Part shown: positions 8,512-15,939 of the stretch, piece after piece
Position numbering within the stretch: the first letter of the stretch is position 1
Layout: every line of letters starts with the position of its first letter
Notes under the pieces: model-generated
What the model saw: the letters and a program-made list of their open reading frames with translations, nothing else
Database searches by the model: none
Told to the model about the DNA's origin: nothing
Translations under genes and position numbers: made by a program
Origin: Glutamicibacter protophormiae
Lineage (GTDB): Bacteria; Actinomycetota; Actinomycetes; Actinomycetales; Micrococcaceae
Reading direction: 5' to 3'
Assembly (NCBI RefSeq): GCF_014647495.1
Contig: NZ_BMPH01000020.1
Location: forward strand, 1 to 47,689
DNA length: 47,689 nt

Positions 8512-9186
8512 CATCGCTGTTGGGTCGGCCTCGGGCAGGGTTTCCATCCAGCAGGTGGCGTTGATCGCGACCTGTAGCGCAGCCAGGGCTTGGGCGACGG
8601 CTTGGTTCGTGTCGGGGTAGTCCTTGTTCCAGGAGTCGGTACTCATGGTGATGCGCCCGGTCTCCGCGAGGTCTTCCAGCTCATTGGCCAAGGCTTTGAG
8701 GTCATCATAAATTTCTGAAGCGTGGCGGGTCATGGTCTCTTCCCTCGGTGTGTCGCCTTCACAGTTCATACCGTAGTCGAGGTCGGTTGCGGTACCGGAC
8801 GCGAGGAGCAGGATCTCATAGATCGCGCTCTCAGTTCCGATGTTATACATGGTCTCGTATTCGTATTCTTCGTCGGCCAGCCATACGATGCCTCCGATGT
8901 AGGGCATGAGTTCAGCCGCTTCGGGGCCGGCTGTCTGGAACTCGGTGTTGCTGGCGCGCAGAATTTCGGCTCCGGTGACCCCGGCCCGCTGCATGCCCTC
9001 TACGACTTTCAGCACGGCTTCGAGCAGCACGTTTCCTGGATACCTGCCCGCAGGTGTTTCGATATACGCTTTCGGGTTGGTCAGCTGCCGAACGACTCCG
9101 GGCAAGTAACGGCTGCCCTGTACGTAGTCTCGGATGACTTGGGTGAGGCTTTCAGCGGTGGGCGTGTCCTCTGGCTCGCTAGTCAT
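8509..9186 (-). CDS. Hypothetical acidic protein
   Basis: A 225-residue protein, soluble and strongly acidic, with a start preceded by CAGGAGATGCACT. No signal peptide, membrane helix or known motif was found. The C-terminal half has helical segments with heptad-like leucines (EIYDDLKALANELEDLAETGR). It lies 117 bases downstream (minus direction) of hicB, with a cluster of eight-base TGAGTAAC repeats in between. I do not recognise the family; the coding call rests on length, ribosome site and codon bias. Confidence 0.65.
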   Translation of the reverse strand: MTSEPEDTPTAESLTQVIRDYVQGSRYLPGVVRQLTNPKAYIETPAGRYPGNVLLEAVLKVVEGMQRAGVTGAEILRASNTEFQTAGPEAAELMPYIGGIVWLADEEYEYETMYNIGTESAIYEILLLASGTATDLDYGMNCEGDTPREETMTRHASEIYDDLKALANELEDLAETGRITMSTDSWNKDYPDTNQAVAQALAALQVAINATCWMETLPEADPTAM

Positions 9187-9224
9187 AGTGCATCTCCTGA
9201 CTTTAGGTGAAGGTACCCAATTTT

Positions 9225-9296
9225 TGAGTAACTGAGTAACTGAGTAACTGAGTAACTGAGTAACTGAGTAAAAACGTATTTGAGTAGGTGAGTGAC
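9225..9296. repeat. Tandem eight-base repeats TGAGTAAC (cluster 1)
   Basis: Six perfect head-to-tail units of TGAGTAAC start at 9225, 9233, 9241, 9249, 9257 and 9265. Two degenerate units in the same eight-base phase follow at 9281 and 9289. The same core word recurs densely on both sides of the partition genes at 13279-13365 and 14256-14342. That makes it a probable binding array for a small DNA-binding protein, most simply the partition partner. Confidence 0.8.
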
Positions 9297-9303
9297 TTGA
9301 AAG

Positions 9304-9687
9304 TTAGCCTTTGAGTAGCTGGCTGGCGCGCTGGAAGCTAATGCCGAGCACTTTCTCAATGTCGCGCACGGTGTAGCCTTCGGCGTGTAGTCCGCGCACG
9401 ACGCGGCGTGTGTGCTCTGCTGCCGAGATGCTCAGTTCGCGGGCCTTGTCGGTTTCCTCGCGGGCCTTGGCCCATTCCTTTTTAGCGGCCTCCGGTAGCT
9501 CGTAGGTGACATGGACGGTCACTGCGTCCTCGGGCACGTCCAGGATTGCTGCCGCGAGGCTGTCCGCGTACTCCTGCACCTCGCTGAGTTTCTTGGTCGA
9601 GGTCACTTGGTCAAGTTCGGGGATGGAAATTTCCCACCACTTGCCATCCTTCATGGCCACGGCTTCTAGGGTTCGATGGGTGTGCAT
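9304..9687 (-). CDS. hicB: HicB-type antitoxin with C-terminal HTH
   Basis: A 127-residue protein. The N-terminal part (DGKWWEISIPELDQVTST, followed by an alpha/beta fold to about residue 65) has the partial RNase-H-like pattern of HicB antitoxins. The C-terminus (GYTVRDIEKVLGISFQRASQLL, about 104-125) is a helix-turn-helix for operator binding. It follows the HicA-type toxin gene by 48 bases on the same strand and has its own ribosome site, AAAGGAATAAG. HicB normally binds and silences HicA and represses the operon. Confidence 0.8.
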   Translation of the reverse strand: MHTHRTLEAVAMKDGKWWEISIPELDQVTSTKKLSEVQEYADSLAAAILDVPEDAVTVHVTYELPEAAKKEWAKAREETDKARELSISAAEHTRRVVRGLHAEGYTVRDIEKVLGISFQRASQLLKG

Positions 9688-9735
9688 CTTATTCCTTTCT
9701 GCGGCGGGAAGGCTGATGCCCTCCCGCCGGGGCGG

Positions 9736-9939
9736 TTACTTCCAGTTCCTCGGGATCTGCGGGAAGATCTTGCTGAGCTGCCGGATGATCCCCGGGGAGG
9801 TTTCCTTGTGCCTGGGGAGGGCGAAAACTTTACTTCCATCCGGTGAGGCCCACACATCATGCGGCCCTTGCGACCGAATCACGCTCCACCCCTGGGCCTT
9901 GAGGAACTTGGTCACTTCCTTGGTTTTCGTTGTTTTCAT
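9736..9939 (-). CDS. hicA: HicA-type mRNA interferase toxin
   Basis: A 67-residue protein with the usual HicA size and pattern: GWSVIRSQGPHDVWASPDG, where the His in GPHDVW is the expected catalytic residue, then a basic segment ALPRHKETSPGIIRQLSKI. The double-stranded-RNA-binding-like fold cuts mRNA and stops growth. The order toxin then antitoxin is the common one for hicAB. Its promoter at 9946-9974 lies inside a perfect 13-bp inverted repeat, which fits autoregulation. The module would help retain the plasmid. Confidence 0.85.
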   Translation of the reverse strand: MKTTKTKEVTKFLKAQGWSVIRSQGPHDVWASPDGSKVFALPRHKETSPGIIRQLSKIFPQIPRNWK

Positions 9940-9945
9940 AATTTT

Positions 9946-9986
9946 AGTCTAGTCCCCCTAGACTGACAAGTCAAGGGGGACTAGAC
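9946..9986 (-). promoter_or_regulatory. hicAB promoter within a 13-bp inverted repeat
   Basis: On the minus strand TTGACT (9969-9974) and TAGACT (9946-9951) are separated by 17 bases, close to the sigma-70 consensus. The arms GTCTAGTCCCCCT (9947-9959) and AGGGGGACTAGAC (9974-9986) form a perfect inverted repeat covering the -10 and the -35 edge, as expected for a repressor operator. A related sequence lies at 10885-10914. Confidence 0.75.
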
Positions 9987-10208
9987 AATATCGGCTATTT
10001 TATCCGGCCTGAATCCTGACCAGTGTTCGGCTCCCGCGACCACGACCGGGGCTTGCGCGTAGCCAAGGCTTTTGATGTAGGTGAGCGCGTCATCATTGGT
10101 GCTTACGTCTACGGCGCTATAGGCGATTCCAGCGCTTTCTAGGGCACGGTAGGTGGCGTTGCACTGCACGCACGATGGCTTGATGTAGACGGTGACGAGC
10201 GTTTCCAC
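9981..10208 (-). CDS. NrdH/glutaredoxin-like redoxin
   Basis: A 75-residue thioredoxin-fold protein. CVQC at residues 14-17 is the redox motif, and the later segments AYSAVDVSTN, QAPVVVAGAEHWSGFRPDKI match the cis-proline and WSGFRPD region of NrdH redoxins and mycoredoxins. Such proteins supply electrons to ribonucleotide reductase or other targets in the cytoplasm. The start is GTG at 10208, preceded by AAGGAGGGAAATC. It is the last gene of a three-gene minus-strand run, and its stop overlaps the hicAB operator. No nrdEF genes are present. Confidence 0.8.
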   Translation of the reverse strand: METLVTVYIKPSCVQCNATYRALESAGIAYSAVDVSTNDDALTYIKSLGYAQAPVVVAGAEHWSGFRPDKIADIV

Positions 10209-10225
10209 GATTTCCCTCCTTGGGG

Positions 10226-10393
10226 TTATTCCTGGGCTGTCAGCGCCGCGATTTCTTTGGGGCTGAGCTTATAGGCGAAACTGCACTGTCCAAATTCCTC
10301 GGCGGCGGTGGTGGCGGCTTCTTCTGAGTCGTAGAAGCCGAGAATTTGGGTTACCGGGCAGTTGAGGACGATATAAGGGGCAACGGTGCTCAT
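10226..10393 (-). CDS. Small hypothetical protein (55 aa)
   Basis: An intact 55-residue frame begins at the ATG at 10393 after GCAGGAATTTCCC and stops at 10226, 17 bases before the redoxin start. The sequence starts MSTVAPYIVLNCPVTQ, contains a run of acidic and alanine residues, and ends SPKEIAALTAQE. It contains two cysteines. The tight spacing to the redoxin and the good ribosome sites suggest co-transcription. The family is not recognised. Confidence 0.6.
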   Translation of the reverse strand: MSTVAPYIVLNCPVTQILGFYDSEEAATTAAEEFGQCSFAYKLSPKEIAALTAQE

Positions 10394-10418
10394 GGGAAAT
10401 TCCTGCTTTCTGGGCGGC

Positions 10419-10444
10419 GGTACCCCGCCGCGAGGCGGGGCACC
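10419..10444. terminator. GC-rich hairpin between two small genes
   Basis: GGTACCCCGCC and GGCGGGGCACC form a stem with a GCGA loop directly after the stop of the gene at 10454-10846. There is no T-run, so it may slow or protect transcripts rather than end them fully. Confidence 0.5.
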
Positions 10445-10453
10445 GGGTGCTAG

Positions 10454-10846
10454 CTAGTCGGTGGGGAGGCCGCGATATTTGGCGGGTAGATCCTCGAACT
10501 TCTCGGGTACATCGTTGGGGCCGTCGCTTTGCCCTGTTTTCCAGAACCAATGAGCGTCACGGTCAATGGCTTCTTTGCACGCTTCCAAGGTGTCGAAATA
10601 TTTGGTGGTGGTGTCACCTTCGACGTAGAGGCCGTAGCCGAAGTGGCGCTTGCCGCCCTTGTTGATCTGGCGGGCGAATCCGATCACGTAGGGCCATGCG
10701 CCGAAGTCGTAGCCTTCGGCTCCCCATTGGGCAATGACCGTCCATCCTGCGTTTTCGGCGGTGTCCAAGTAGTCGTAGCCGTCGCCGCTGCGGTCATCGA
10801 AGGGCAAGTCTGGCCCGGTGAACGTGGTCTGAGCTGTAGTTTTCAT
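10454..10846 (-). CDS. Hypothetical protein rich in aromatic residues
   Basis: A 130-residue protein starting at an ATG after AAAGGAAAAGCG. It has many tryptophans, tyrosines and glycines (GYDYLDTAENAGWTVIAQWG, DFGAWPYVIGF) and an alternating pattern that suggests a small beta-rich domain. The later part is helical (FDTLEACKEAIDRDAHWFW). No signal peptide or membrane segment is seen. Its promoter region shares an operator-like sequence with hicAB, so both may answer to the same repressor. The function is not recognised. Confidence 0.65.
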   Translation of the reverse strand: MKTTAQTTFTGPDLPFDDRSGDGYDYLDTAENAGWTVIAQWGAEGYDFGAWPYVIGFARQINKGGKRHFGYGLYVEGDTTTKYFDTLEACKEAIDRDAHWFWKTGQSDGPNDVPEKFEDLPAKYRGLPTD

Positions 10847-10884
10847 CGCTTTTCCTTTCCCTGGTTCATTGTCCTTATATCTTT

Positions 10885-10914
10885 AGTCTACCCCGCCTAG
10901 ACATCTCTTGTCTA
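10885..10914 (-). promoter_or_regulatory. Promoter with a hicAB-like operator half
   Basis: On the minus strand TAGACA (10909-10914) and TAGACT (10885-10890) are 18 bases apart, placing a transcript start just ahead of the gene at 10846. The core TTTAGTCTA-CCCC-CCTAGAC matches the sequence at the hicA promoter apart from a two-base gap and one base, and further GTCTA words surround it. Confidence 0.6.
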
Positions 10915-10929
10915 GTAGAGATAGACAAT

Positions 10930-11225
10930 TATTTTTTGGCAAATGTCCGCCCGTCCGGGAACCTGGGCCGGCTAGAGAATCACTCACGGTGAGGCCATCT
11001 TGAAAACTGGGGTTGCGCCCTGGCTGAGCCTTCGCGAGCGTGCCCCAATCCCTTGGACTACCCCTTGTCGATGCCGAAAAAACCCAACCCCTCCACGCGC
11101 ACCACGGGTTAATGAGTCTTGAACCATGGGGAAATCAGCCGGGAAAACCCCGGGCACAGTTCTATCAAAGTGACTTCTTGGGGATGCATTGCGCTAGTGT
11201 CGGTCGCCGTCGCTACGGTAAAGGA
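10930..11225. other. Gene-free region ahead of umuD
   Basis: No convincing gene is present. A long imperfect dyad pairs GGGGTTGCGC near 11009 with GCGAGCGTGCCCC near 11034, with a GC-rich interior, and short runs of C and A follow. It could be a leader or a structured RNA, but the evidence is weak. Confidence 0.35.
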
Positions 11226-11243
11226 TTAGAATGTAGATTCTAA
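11226..11243. promoter_or_regulatory. Palindromic operator upstream of umuD
   Basis: TTAGAAT-GTAG-ATTCTAA is a perfect dyad with seven-base arms, ending 14 bases before the umuD start. It does not match the usual actinobacterial LexA box (GAAC-N4-GTTC), so a plasmid-specific repressor, possibly the UmuD-like protein or another S24-type factor, may bind here. Confidence 0.6.
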
Positions 11244-11257
11244 GAAAGTGTGCTGTG

Positions 11258-11689
11258 ATGAAAATTGATCGTATACAGGTTTGCGAGCTGGCGACCCCGC
11301 CGCAACGGGTGATCGCTATGGCCCTGGACCGTGTCCCGGCGGGTTACCCTTCCCCAGCCCAGGACTACTCCGATACGAAGATTGATCTATCCGAGATGCT
11401 GATCCGTGATCAAGTCTCGACCTTCATTGTGCGGGTGTCTGGTGAGTCGATGCAGGACGCGGGAATCAGCGATGGGGACGAGCTGATCGTTGACCGCAGT
11501 GTGCAGCCACGCGATGGGCACGTGGTGATTGCAGTGATCGACGGGGAGATGACCGTCAAACGTCTCTCCACTGGCCCTGCCGGGGTGGTGTTGAAAGCAG
11601 AGAACCCGGACTATCCCGATCTGCGCGTAGCGGAACTATCGGATTTCAGGATTTGGGGTGTGGCCACCACATGCCTCCATCACCTCTAG
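11258..11689 (+). CDS. umuD: UmuD-like S24 family protein, self-cleaving polymerase V accessory subunit
   Basis: A 143-residue protein with the LexA/UmuD peptidase layout: a cleavage site Ala28-Gly29 ([12 protein letters not shown]), catalytic Ser64 ([10 protein letters not shown]) and catalytic Lys101 (GEMTVKRL). There is no N-terminal DNA-binding domain, so it is UmuD-like rather than LexA. After RecA-stimulated self-cleavage the shortened form assembles with UmuC into an error-prone polymerase. The coding region overlaps umuC by 19 bases, which indicates translational coupling. The ATG at 11258 is preferred over the GTG three bases earlier. Confidence 0.9.
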   Translation: MKIDRIQVCELATPPQRVIAMALDRVPAGYPSPAQDYSDTKIDLSEMLIRDQVSTFIVRVSGESMQDAGISDGDELIVDRSVQPRDGHVVIAVIDGEMTVKRLSTGPAGVVLKAENPDYPDLRVAELSDFRIWGVATTCLHHL

Positions 11690-12984
11690 ACTCCCCCAAC
11701 CCGGCACAGCGGGGCGAATACATCGCACATGTTGATGTGAACAGCTTCTATGTCTCCTGCGAACGCGTCTTTGACCCGAAACTCGAAGCCCGCCCGGTAA
11801 TCGTGCTGTCCAATAATGATGGCTGCGCGGTCGCGCGCAGCAGCGAAGCCAAAGCCTTAGGCATTGAGATGGGGGCGCCCTGGTTCAAACTCGCGGCCGA
11901 CGCTGACCGCCTCGGGCTGGTCGCGAAGTCCTCTAATTACGAGCTGTATGGGGAAATGTCGGCCCGCGTCATGAGACTGCTGGGCCGCTTCTCCGCCTGG
12001 GTGGAGGTCTATTCCATTGACGAAGCGTTCCTGGGCGTATCCGGCACCCTGGATGAACTGCAAGCCCTGGGTGAGCGGATCAAGGCTGAGGTGTTCCGGC
12101 TGACCGGGTTGCCGGTGTGTGTGGGGATCGCCAAGTCCAAGACGTTGGCGAAAATGGCGAACAAGACCGCCAAGCACATCAAAGAGCTGGGCGGGGTGTG
12201 CGTGTGGGATAGTGCCCCAGCGCAGACCACTGAGAATCTGCTGGCGCGTCTGCCGGTGGTGGAGGTGTGGGGTATCGGCCCTCGGCTGACTAAGCGGCTG
12301 CGCGGGTTAGGCATCTGGACGGCTAAAGAACTCCGCGATGCGAACGAGGTGCGGATCAGGGATAAGTTCTCCATTGTGCAGATGCGCACCGTGCTAGAAC
12401 TGCGCGGGATACCCTGCATCCCGATGGAAGAAGAACGGGTGATCAAGGATCAGCTGATCTTCTCCCGCAGTTTCTCCGATCCGATCACTGATCGTGTGGG
12501 GATGGAGCAGGTGATGGGGATTTATGCGCAGCAAGCCTCCGCACGGCTGCATAAGCACCAGCAACAGGCTAGGATCCTCTCCGCGTGGGCGATGACCAGC
12601 TACTACAACCAGCACCAGGATCACCAGCCAGCGATCACGGTGAAACTGCCTGGGCCGACGGCTGATCCGGTGATGCTCACCCGCGCGGCGAAACAGCTAC
12701 TCCCCCAGATTTTGGTCGGGGTGAAATATGCGCGGGCGGGGGTGGTGGTCATGGATCTTCAACCCCTAGCCATGCAGGAAACTTTTGACCCGTTCGTGTC
12801 AGCGCATGAGGCCAAACAGATTGGCCCGCTGATCCAGCAGATTCGTTCTGAACATGGTGTGAAGTCCATCGGTTTAGGGCGGGCCGGATTACAGCAGGGG
12901 CCGGCGTGGGAGATGCGGCGGGAGATGATGAGTCCGCGGTACACCACGCACTGGAAGGAACTGCTAACAGTGAATGCGGCCTGA
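11671..12984 (+). CDS. umuC: UmuC-like Y-family translesion DNA polymerase
   Basis: A 437-residue Y-family polymerase from the ATG at 11671. The metal-binding Asp lies in [15 protein letters not shown] near the N-terminus, and the second acidic pair is in [12 protein letters not shown] helix-hairpin-helix region ([16 protein letters not shown]) follows, then the little-finger domain and a C-terminal tail of the UmuC type. The protein copies past DNA lesions at the cost of mutations. Plasmid-borne umuDC pairs (for example mucAB, rumAB) raise survival and mutation after DNA damage. It ends 88 bases before repeat copy C. Confidence 0.93.
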   Translation: MPPSPLDSPNPAQRGEYIAHVDVNSFYVSCERVFDPKLEARPVIVLSNNDGCAVARSSEAKALGIEMGAPWFKLAADADRLGLVAKSSNYELYGEMSARVMRLLGRFSAWVEVYSIDEAFLGVSGTLDELQALGERIKAEVFRLTGLPVCVGIAKSKTLAKMANKTAKHIKELGGVCVWDSAPAQTTENLLARLPVVEVWGIGPRLTKRLRGLGIWTAKELRDANEVRIRDKFSIVQMRTVLELRGIPCIPMEEERVIKDQLIFSRSFSDPITDRVGMEQVMGIYAQQASARLHKHQQQARILSAWAMTSYYNQHQDHQPAITVKLPGPTADPVMLTRAAKQLLPQILVGVKYARAGVVVMDLQPLAMQETFDPFVSAHEAKQIGPLIQQIRSEHGVKSIGLGRAGLQQGPAWEMRREMMSPRYTTHWKELLTVNAA

Positions 12985-13072
12985 ACTCTTGGATGAGGAA
13001 ATGAACTTTCGCTGTCCTGGCTTCTTTAGATGAGGTCGTTGTGCCCTTGATCTTCGTCTGGGAACCACCTCT

Positions 13073-13233
13073 GCCAGAGGCCGTGCACGGGCCACGATCC
13101 CCCGTCGTAGGTGAACTCAGGTACCGCAGCTTGTGGCTTGTGTGCGGGCGGTCGATTGGTTCCTGCTGTCCACGTGGGTGCAGGAAAAGCAGCGGAGCGG
13201 GAGGGCTTTTGCTGTGCACAGGTGGACAGGAGG
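13073..13233 (-). repeat. Structured repeat element, copy C
   Basis: The third copy, same orientation as A and B. It lies between umuC and the partition operon, downstream of the partition genes when read on the minus strand. It lacks the TTAACCGCG end seen in copies A and B, so the conserved unit ends at AGGAGGCT. Confidence 0.8.
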
Positions 13234-13278
13234 CTAAAGAACTGCTTGTGAGGCTACAGGCAGCCTATTGCCCCAAAA

Positions 13279-13365
13279 TGAGTAAGTGAGTGTTTGAGTA
13301 AACACTCTTTTACTCAAAAACTCACTTACTCCACTATTCATTTACTCAAATACTCTTTTACTCAT
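13279..13365. repeat. TGAGTAA/TTACTCA repeats downstream of parA (cluster 2)
   Basis: Direct copies (TGAGTAAG, TGAGTGTT, TGAGTAAA) run into inverted copies (TTACTCAA, ACTCACTT, TTTACTCA). The array overlaps the stop codon of the small partition gene. Together with cluster 3 it brackets the operon, as expected for a centromere and operator recognised by a ribbon-helix-helix protein. Confidence 0.75.
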
Positions 13366-13594
13366 CTGGCAAGGAGTCAATGTACGCTGTCAGGAATGCT
13401 CGAATGCTCTTATGCTCGCTGCGCGCAACGTGGACTTTGAGTTTCGTGTGCTTGCTTTCTGGAAGCGAGAAATTAACCCGAACAAGCTCTTCTGCGGGCG
13501 CCTTGTCTTGGAGGCTGGCCAGAAGCCGGCTCTTATCATTTCCGGCCCGCTGGCTGGGACGTCCAGCGCTCAGGCCTGTTTTGCTGTTGCTCAT
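13358..13594 (-). CDS. Small ribbon-helix-helix-like partition partner (ParB/Omega type)
   Basis: A 78-residue protein with a basic, flexible N-terminus (TGLSAGRPSQRAGNDKSR). A compact C-terminal domain follows, in which LVRVNFSLPESKHTKLKVHVARSEHKSI and RAFLTAYIDSL resemble the strand-helix-helix of MetJ/Arc-type DNA-binding proteins. It starts directly at the stop of parA (TAA then ATG), so the two are translated together. Small proteins of this kind replace ParB in type Ib partition systems, binding short repeats and stimulating the ParA ATPase. The surrounding TGAGTAA arrays are the natural candidate sites. Confidence 0.75.
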   Translation of the reverse strand: MSNSKTGLSAGRPSQRAGNDKSRLLASLQDKAPAEELVRVNFSLPESKHTKLKVHVARSEHKSIRAFLTAYIDSLPDE

Positions 13595-14239
13595 TTAGAT
13601 AGCCTCCTGCTCGGCCATGATTGATTCGATTTCAGCACTAAGTTCTAGCATTTCCCGGGTTCCCTCAGAACGGGGAAGATCTTCAATAACCGTTGACCCT
13701 CGGGCTGCTGTTCCTGGATAGTCAACCCGTTGACTGATCTTTGTATTTAGGACAGGTAGCCCGTATTCCTCAAGCGTTGCAGAAACTTCTTTGCCGATAT
13801 TTGATCCCGTGATTGCGCGCGATACAACAAAACTGGCTTTCAGCTTTCCATCGGTGATTTCGATACGTTGCTTAACTAGATCCACAAGTTCAGCCGTTGC
13901 CCAAATGTCGTAGGGGGAAGGCTGCACTGGAATCAATACGAAATCTGCAGCCTTGATTGCCGAAACGGCTAGATCACTCGCTTGGGGTGCTCCGTCGATG
14001 ATCACGAAATCAACAGGAGCCAAGCTTTTCAGGTCACGCTCAATAGTAGGGCGGTCGATGCCCACCACAGAAACGGGGTGCTCTTCCCGGACAGCAGCCC
14101 AGTCTCTAGCGCTGCCCTGCGGGTCGGAATCGACGAGAAGCACCGAGTGGCCCGAGTGCTGCAAAGCGGTCGCCAAGTGGGTGGCGATGGTTGTTTTCCC
14201 GGCCCCGCCTTTTTGGTTCAAAACAGCGATGGTTTTCAT
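13595..14239 (-). CDS. parA: ParA-family partition ATPase
   Basis: A 214-residue protein, the short ParA form without an N-terminal DNA-binding domain (type Ib). The deviant Walker A motif is KGGAGKTT (residues 10-17), the A-prime motif VDSDPQGSARDW follows near 37, and the Walker B region is DFVIIDGAP near 78. ParA binds the nucleoid as an ATP dimer and moves plasmid copies apart when stimulated by its partner. It is transcribed leftward from the repeat cluster at 14256-14342, away from the divergently placed but same-strand replication gene upstream. Confidence 0.92.
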   Translation of the reverse strand: MKTIAVLNQKGGAGKTTIATHLATALQHSGHSVLLVDSDPQGSARDWAAVREEHPVSVVGIDRPTIERDLKSLAPVDFVIIDGAPQASDLAVSAIKAADFVLIPVQPSPYDIWATAELVDLVKQRIEITDGKLKASFVVSRAITGSNIGKEVSATLEEYGLPVLNTKISQRVDYPGTAARGSTVIEDLPRSEGTREMLELSAEIESIMAEQEAI

Positions 14240-14255
14240 GATTCCCTTACTGTGG

Positions 14256-14342
14256 TGAGTAATTGAGTAAATGATGTATTATTCCTTAGTCTATCAGAGT
14301 AAATGAGTAAAAACTCATCTACTCAAATACTCTTTTACTCAC
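14256..14342. repeat. TGAGTAA/TTACTCA repeats upstream of parA (cluster 3)
   Basis: Units TGAGTAAT, TGAGTAAA, AGAGTAAA and TGAGTAAA are followed by inverted units ACTCATCT, ACTCAAAT, ACTCTTTT and ACTCACTT, mostly in eight-base phase. The array lies between rep and parA where the par promoter is expected, so it is a likely operator and parS-like site. Confidence 0.78.
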
Positions 14343-14363
14343 TTTGTTCATGTGTGTTTAGTT

Positions 14364-15788
14364 CTAGATGGATTTACGTGCGAAGGCAAGCGCTGCGCGG
14401 ACTTTGGCTGCACCGGTTGCTGCGGCGCTTTGGTGGGCTGGCCGTTGCTTGGCGTGATGGGCGCGGCGCTCGGCGGCGGCGCGCGCGGCAGCGCGGGATT
14501 GGGTGCTTTGTGCGGTGGCGCGTTGTGAGCGGCTGGTCATGACTTCGCCGGTGGGGGTTATCCACTGACGGAGGCGGTAGAGGATTGCTGCGCGCAGGAT
14601 GCGGCAGTAGTCGATGTAGGACTGTGTGTCATGATCATGTTGGGGGAGTGCCCCCCAGGCTTCCTTCCCGTGCAAACCCGGGGTGGTACGCCAATCCAGA
14701 GCGTGGTGAATATCTGAGATCGTCCAGCCCGCGTCAAAAAATGGTTTGACCATGTTCAGCACGTTTTTCTTGGAAAAACGGGCCAAATCTGGCATCAAAC
14801 GCAAGATTTCAGCGGCAGCCGATAACCCCTGGCTTCTCGAGCTGATGCGTCGGTTGGCCGGCCACAGGGTGACTTGTCGCTCATCGGGGTGGTGAGTTCG
14901 CACGGCGCAGCCGTGCCCATGATTTTCAGTGCCGCGTAGCGGCTCAATCTGGGTGTTTTTCTCGCGCGTGCGCGTGTAGGAACTTACTTCGTAAGTGGTT
15001 AACCCCCCTACGGGGAGGGGTTCTAAGTTATTTCCACAGGTACCGGCGGCGCCTTGTGCCTGAGCACGCGGCTTGGGGGTGGTGTCCGGTGCGTCCTGGG
15101 GGCGTAGGCCGAGACCGATGGGCCGGCAGATGACGTAGACGGGGGCTTCGTTGGTGGCTGGTTGGCCGGCTTTGGCGGCGTAGGTGGCGCTGCGGCCTGA
15201 GGCGACGATGCCGAGGATGCCGTGGGTGCGTAGGAATTTCAGGGCGTTGCCGACGGTGGCGCGGCTGACGCGGGCTTTGGTGGCGATGGTGTCCCAGGTG
15301 ATGCGGACGGTCATGGTGGTGTGATCGGTGTAGCGAAGGAGTACCCAGAGTACGGCCATGATGTTGCGCTGGCAGTCGGCCCGGCGGCATAGCAGCTCGT
15401 CCAGGGAACGGGCGGCACGCCAAGCTTGGGCGGTGTGATCGACTTTGCGGCTGCCCTGGGGGATCGCCCAGGCAATGGCCCGGGGAGAGGTTTCCTGAGC
15501 GCGGGAGACCCGCTTGATGTGTAGCGGGGGAGGGGTGTGGGCGTGTTTGGTGGCCAGGGATTCTTTGGCCGCGTTGAACTGCCTTTTGCCCTTGGCGGTG
15601 AACCCTTCGGGGGTTTCTGCCTTGGTGAAGGGGCGGTGTCCTTGGGCCGTGTGGGCGAGGATCGCAGCCACGCGGCCGTCGCGCGGACGAGTGCAGTGAG
15701 GCTTGGTTGTGGCCTGAATCGCGCCATGGTGCGGCGTTTCAGGGGTGGCAGTTGTTGATTGGGCGCTTGATGGCGCTATTATGGACAT
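14364..15788 (-). CDS. Putative plasmid replication initiator
   Basis: A 474-residue protein with a winged-helix region at about 160-205 (ITWDTIATKARVSRATVGNALKFLRTHGIL). It also has an upstream helical part with a CRRADCQRNIMAVLWVLLRY segment typical of actinobacterial plasmid Rep proteins, and a basic, alanine-rich C-terminus. No rolling-circle HUH or primase motif was found, so a theta-type initiator that melts an origin is the better guess. It lies beside par and has a regulated leader. The ATG at 15788 follows a GGAG ribosome site sequestered in a small hairpin. The function is inferred from family resemblance and position. Confidence 0.72.
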   Translation of the reverse strand: MSIIAPSSAQSTTATPETPHHGAIQATTKPHCTRPRDGRVAAILAHTAQGHRPFTKAETPEGFTAKGKRQFNAAKESLATKHAHTPPPLHIKRVSRAQETSPRAIAWAIPQGSRKVDHTAQAWRAARSLDELLCRRADCQRNIMAVLWVLLRYTDHTTMTVRITWDTIATKARVSRATVGNALKFLRTHGILGIVASGRSATYAAKAGQPATNEAPVYVICRPIGLGLRPQDAPDTTPKPRAQAQGAAGTCGNNLEPLPVGGLTTYEVSSYTRTREKNTQIEPLRGTENHGHGCAVRTHHPDERQVTLWPANRRISSRSQGLSAAAEILRLMPDLARFSKKNVLNMVKPFFDAGWTISDIHHALDWRTTPGLHGKEAWGALPQHDHDTQSYIDYCRILRAAILYRLRQWITPTGEVMTSRSQRATAQSTQSRAAARAAAERRAHHAKQRPAHQSAAATGAAKVRAALAFARKSI

Positions 15789-15908
15789 ACAGCATCTCCT
15801 TCGGGAGGGTGCAGTAAAGGGAGCGTCCGGCTTGGTAACCGGAAGCTACTTGTCAATCTGGTCTGCGAGACTCGCCAAAGTTATGGCAGATCAGATTCGG
15901 ATTCTTAG
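15789..15908 (-). promoter_or_regulatory. Leader of the replication gene with ribosome-site hairpin
   Basis: On the minus strand CTCC-CGAA-GGAG (15796-15807) folds so that the ribosome site GGAG, seven bases before the ATG, is paired. A second hairpin, TCCGG-TTACCAAG-CCGGA, lies upstream. Leaders of this kind often serve antisense-RNA or attenuation control of copy number. An antisense transcript is not proven. Confidence 0.5.
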
Positions 15909-15935
15909 AAAAGGTCGCGCACTGCGCGGCCTTTT
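15909..15935. terminator. Bidirectional terminator hairpin
   Basis: AAAAGGTCGCGC and GCGCGGCCTTTT pair almost perfectly around ACT, with A- and T-runs on either side. It separates the RHH gene from the replication leader and could stop transcription in both directions. Confidence 0.85.
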
Positions 15936-15939
15936 CCGT

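Noticed and set aside
9225-9296. CRISPR array
   Set aside because: The units are eight bases, adjoin without spacers, and no cas genes are present.
14256-14342. Replication iterons
   Set aside because: The repeats flank parA on both sides and recur far away, which fits partition better; iteron use is not excluded.
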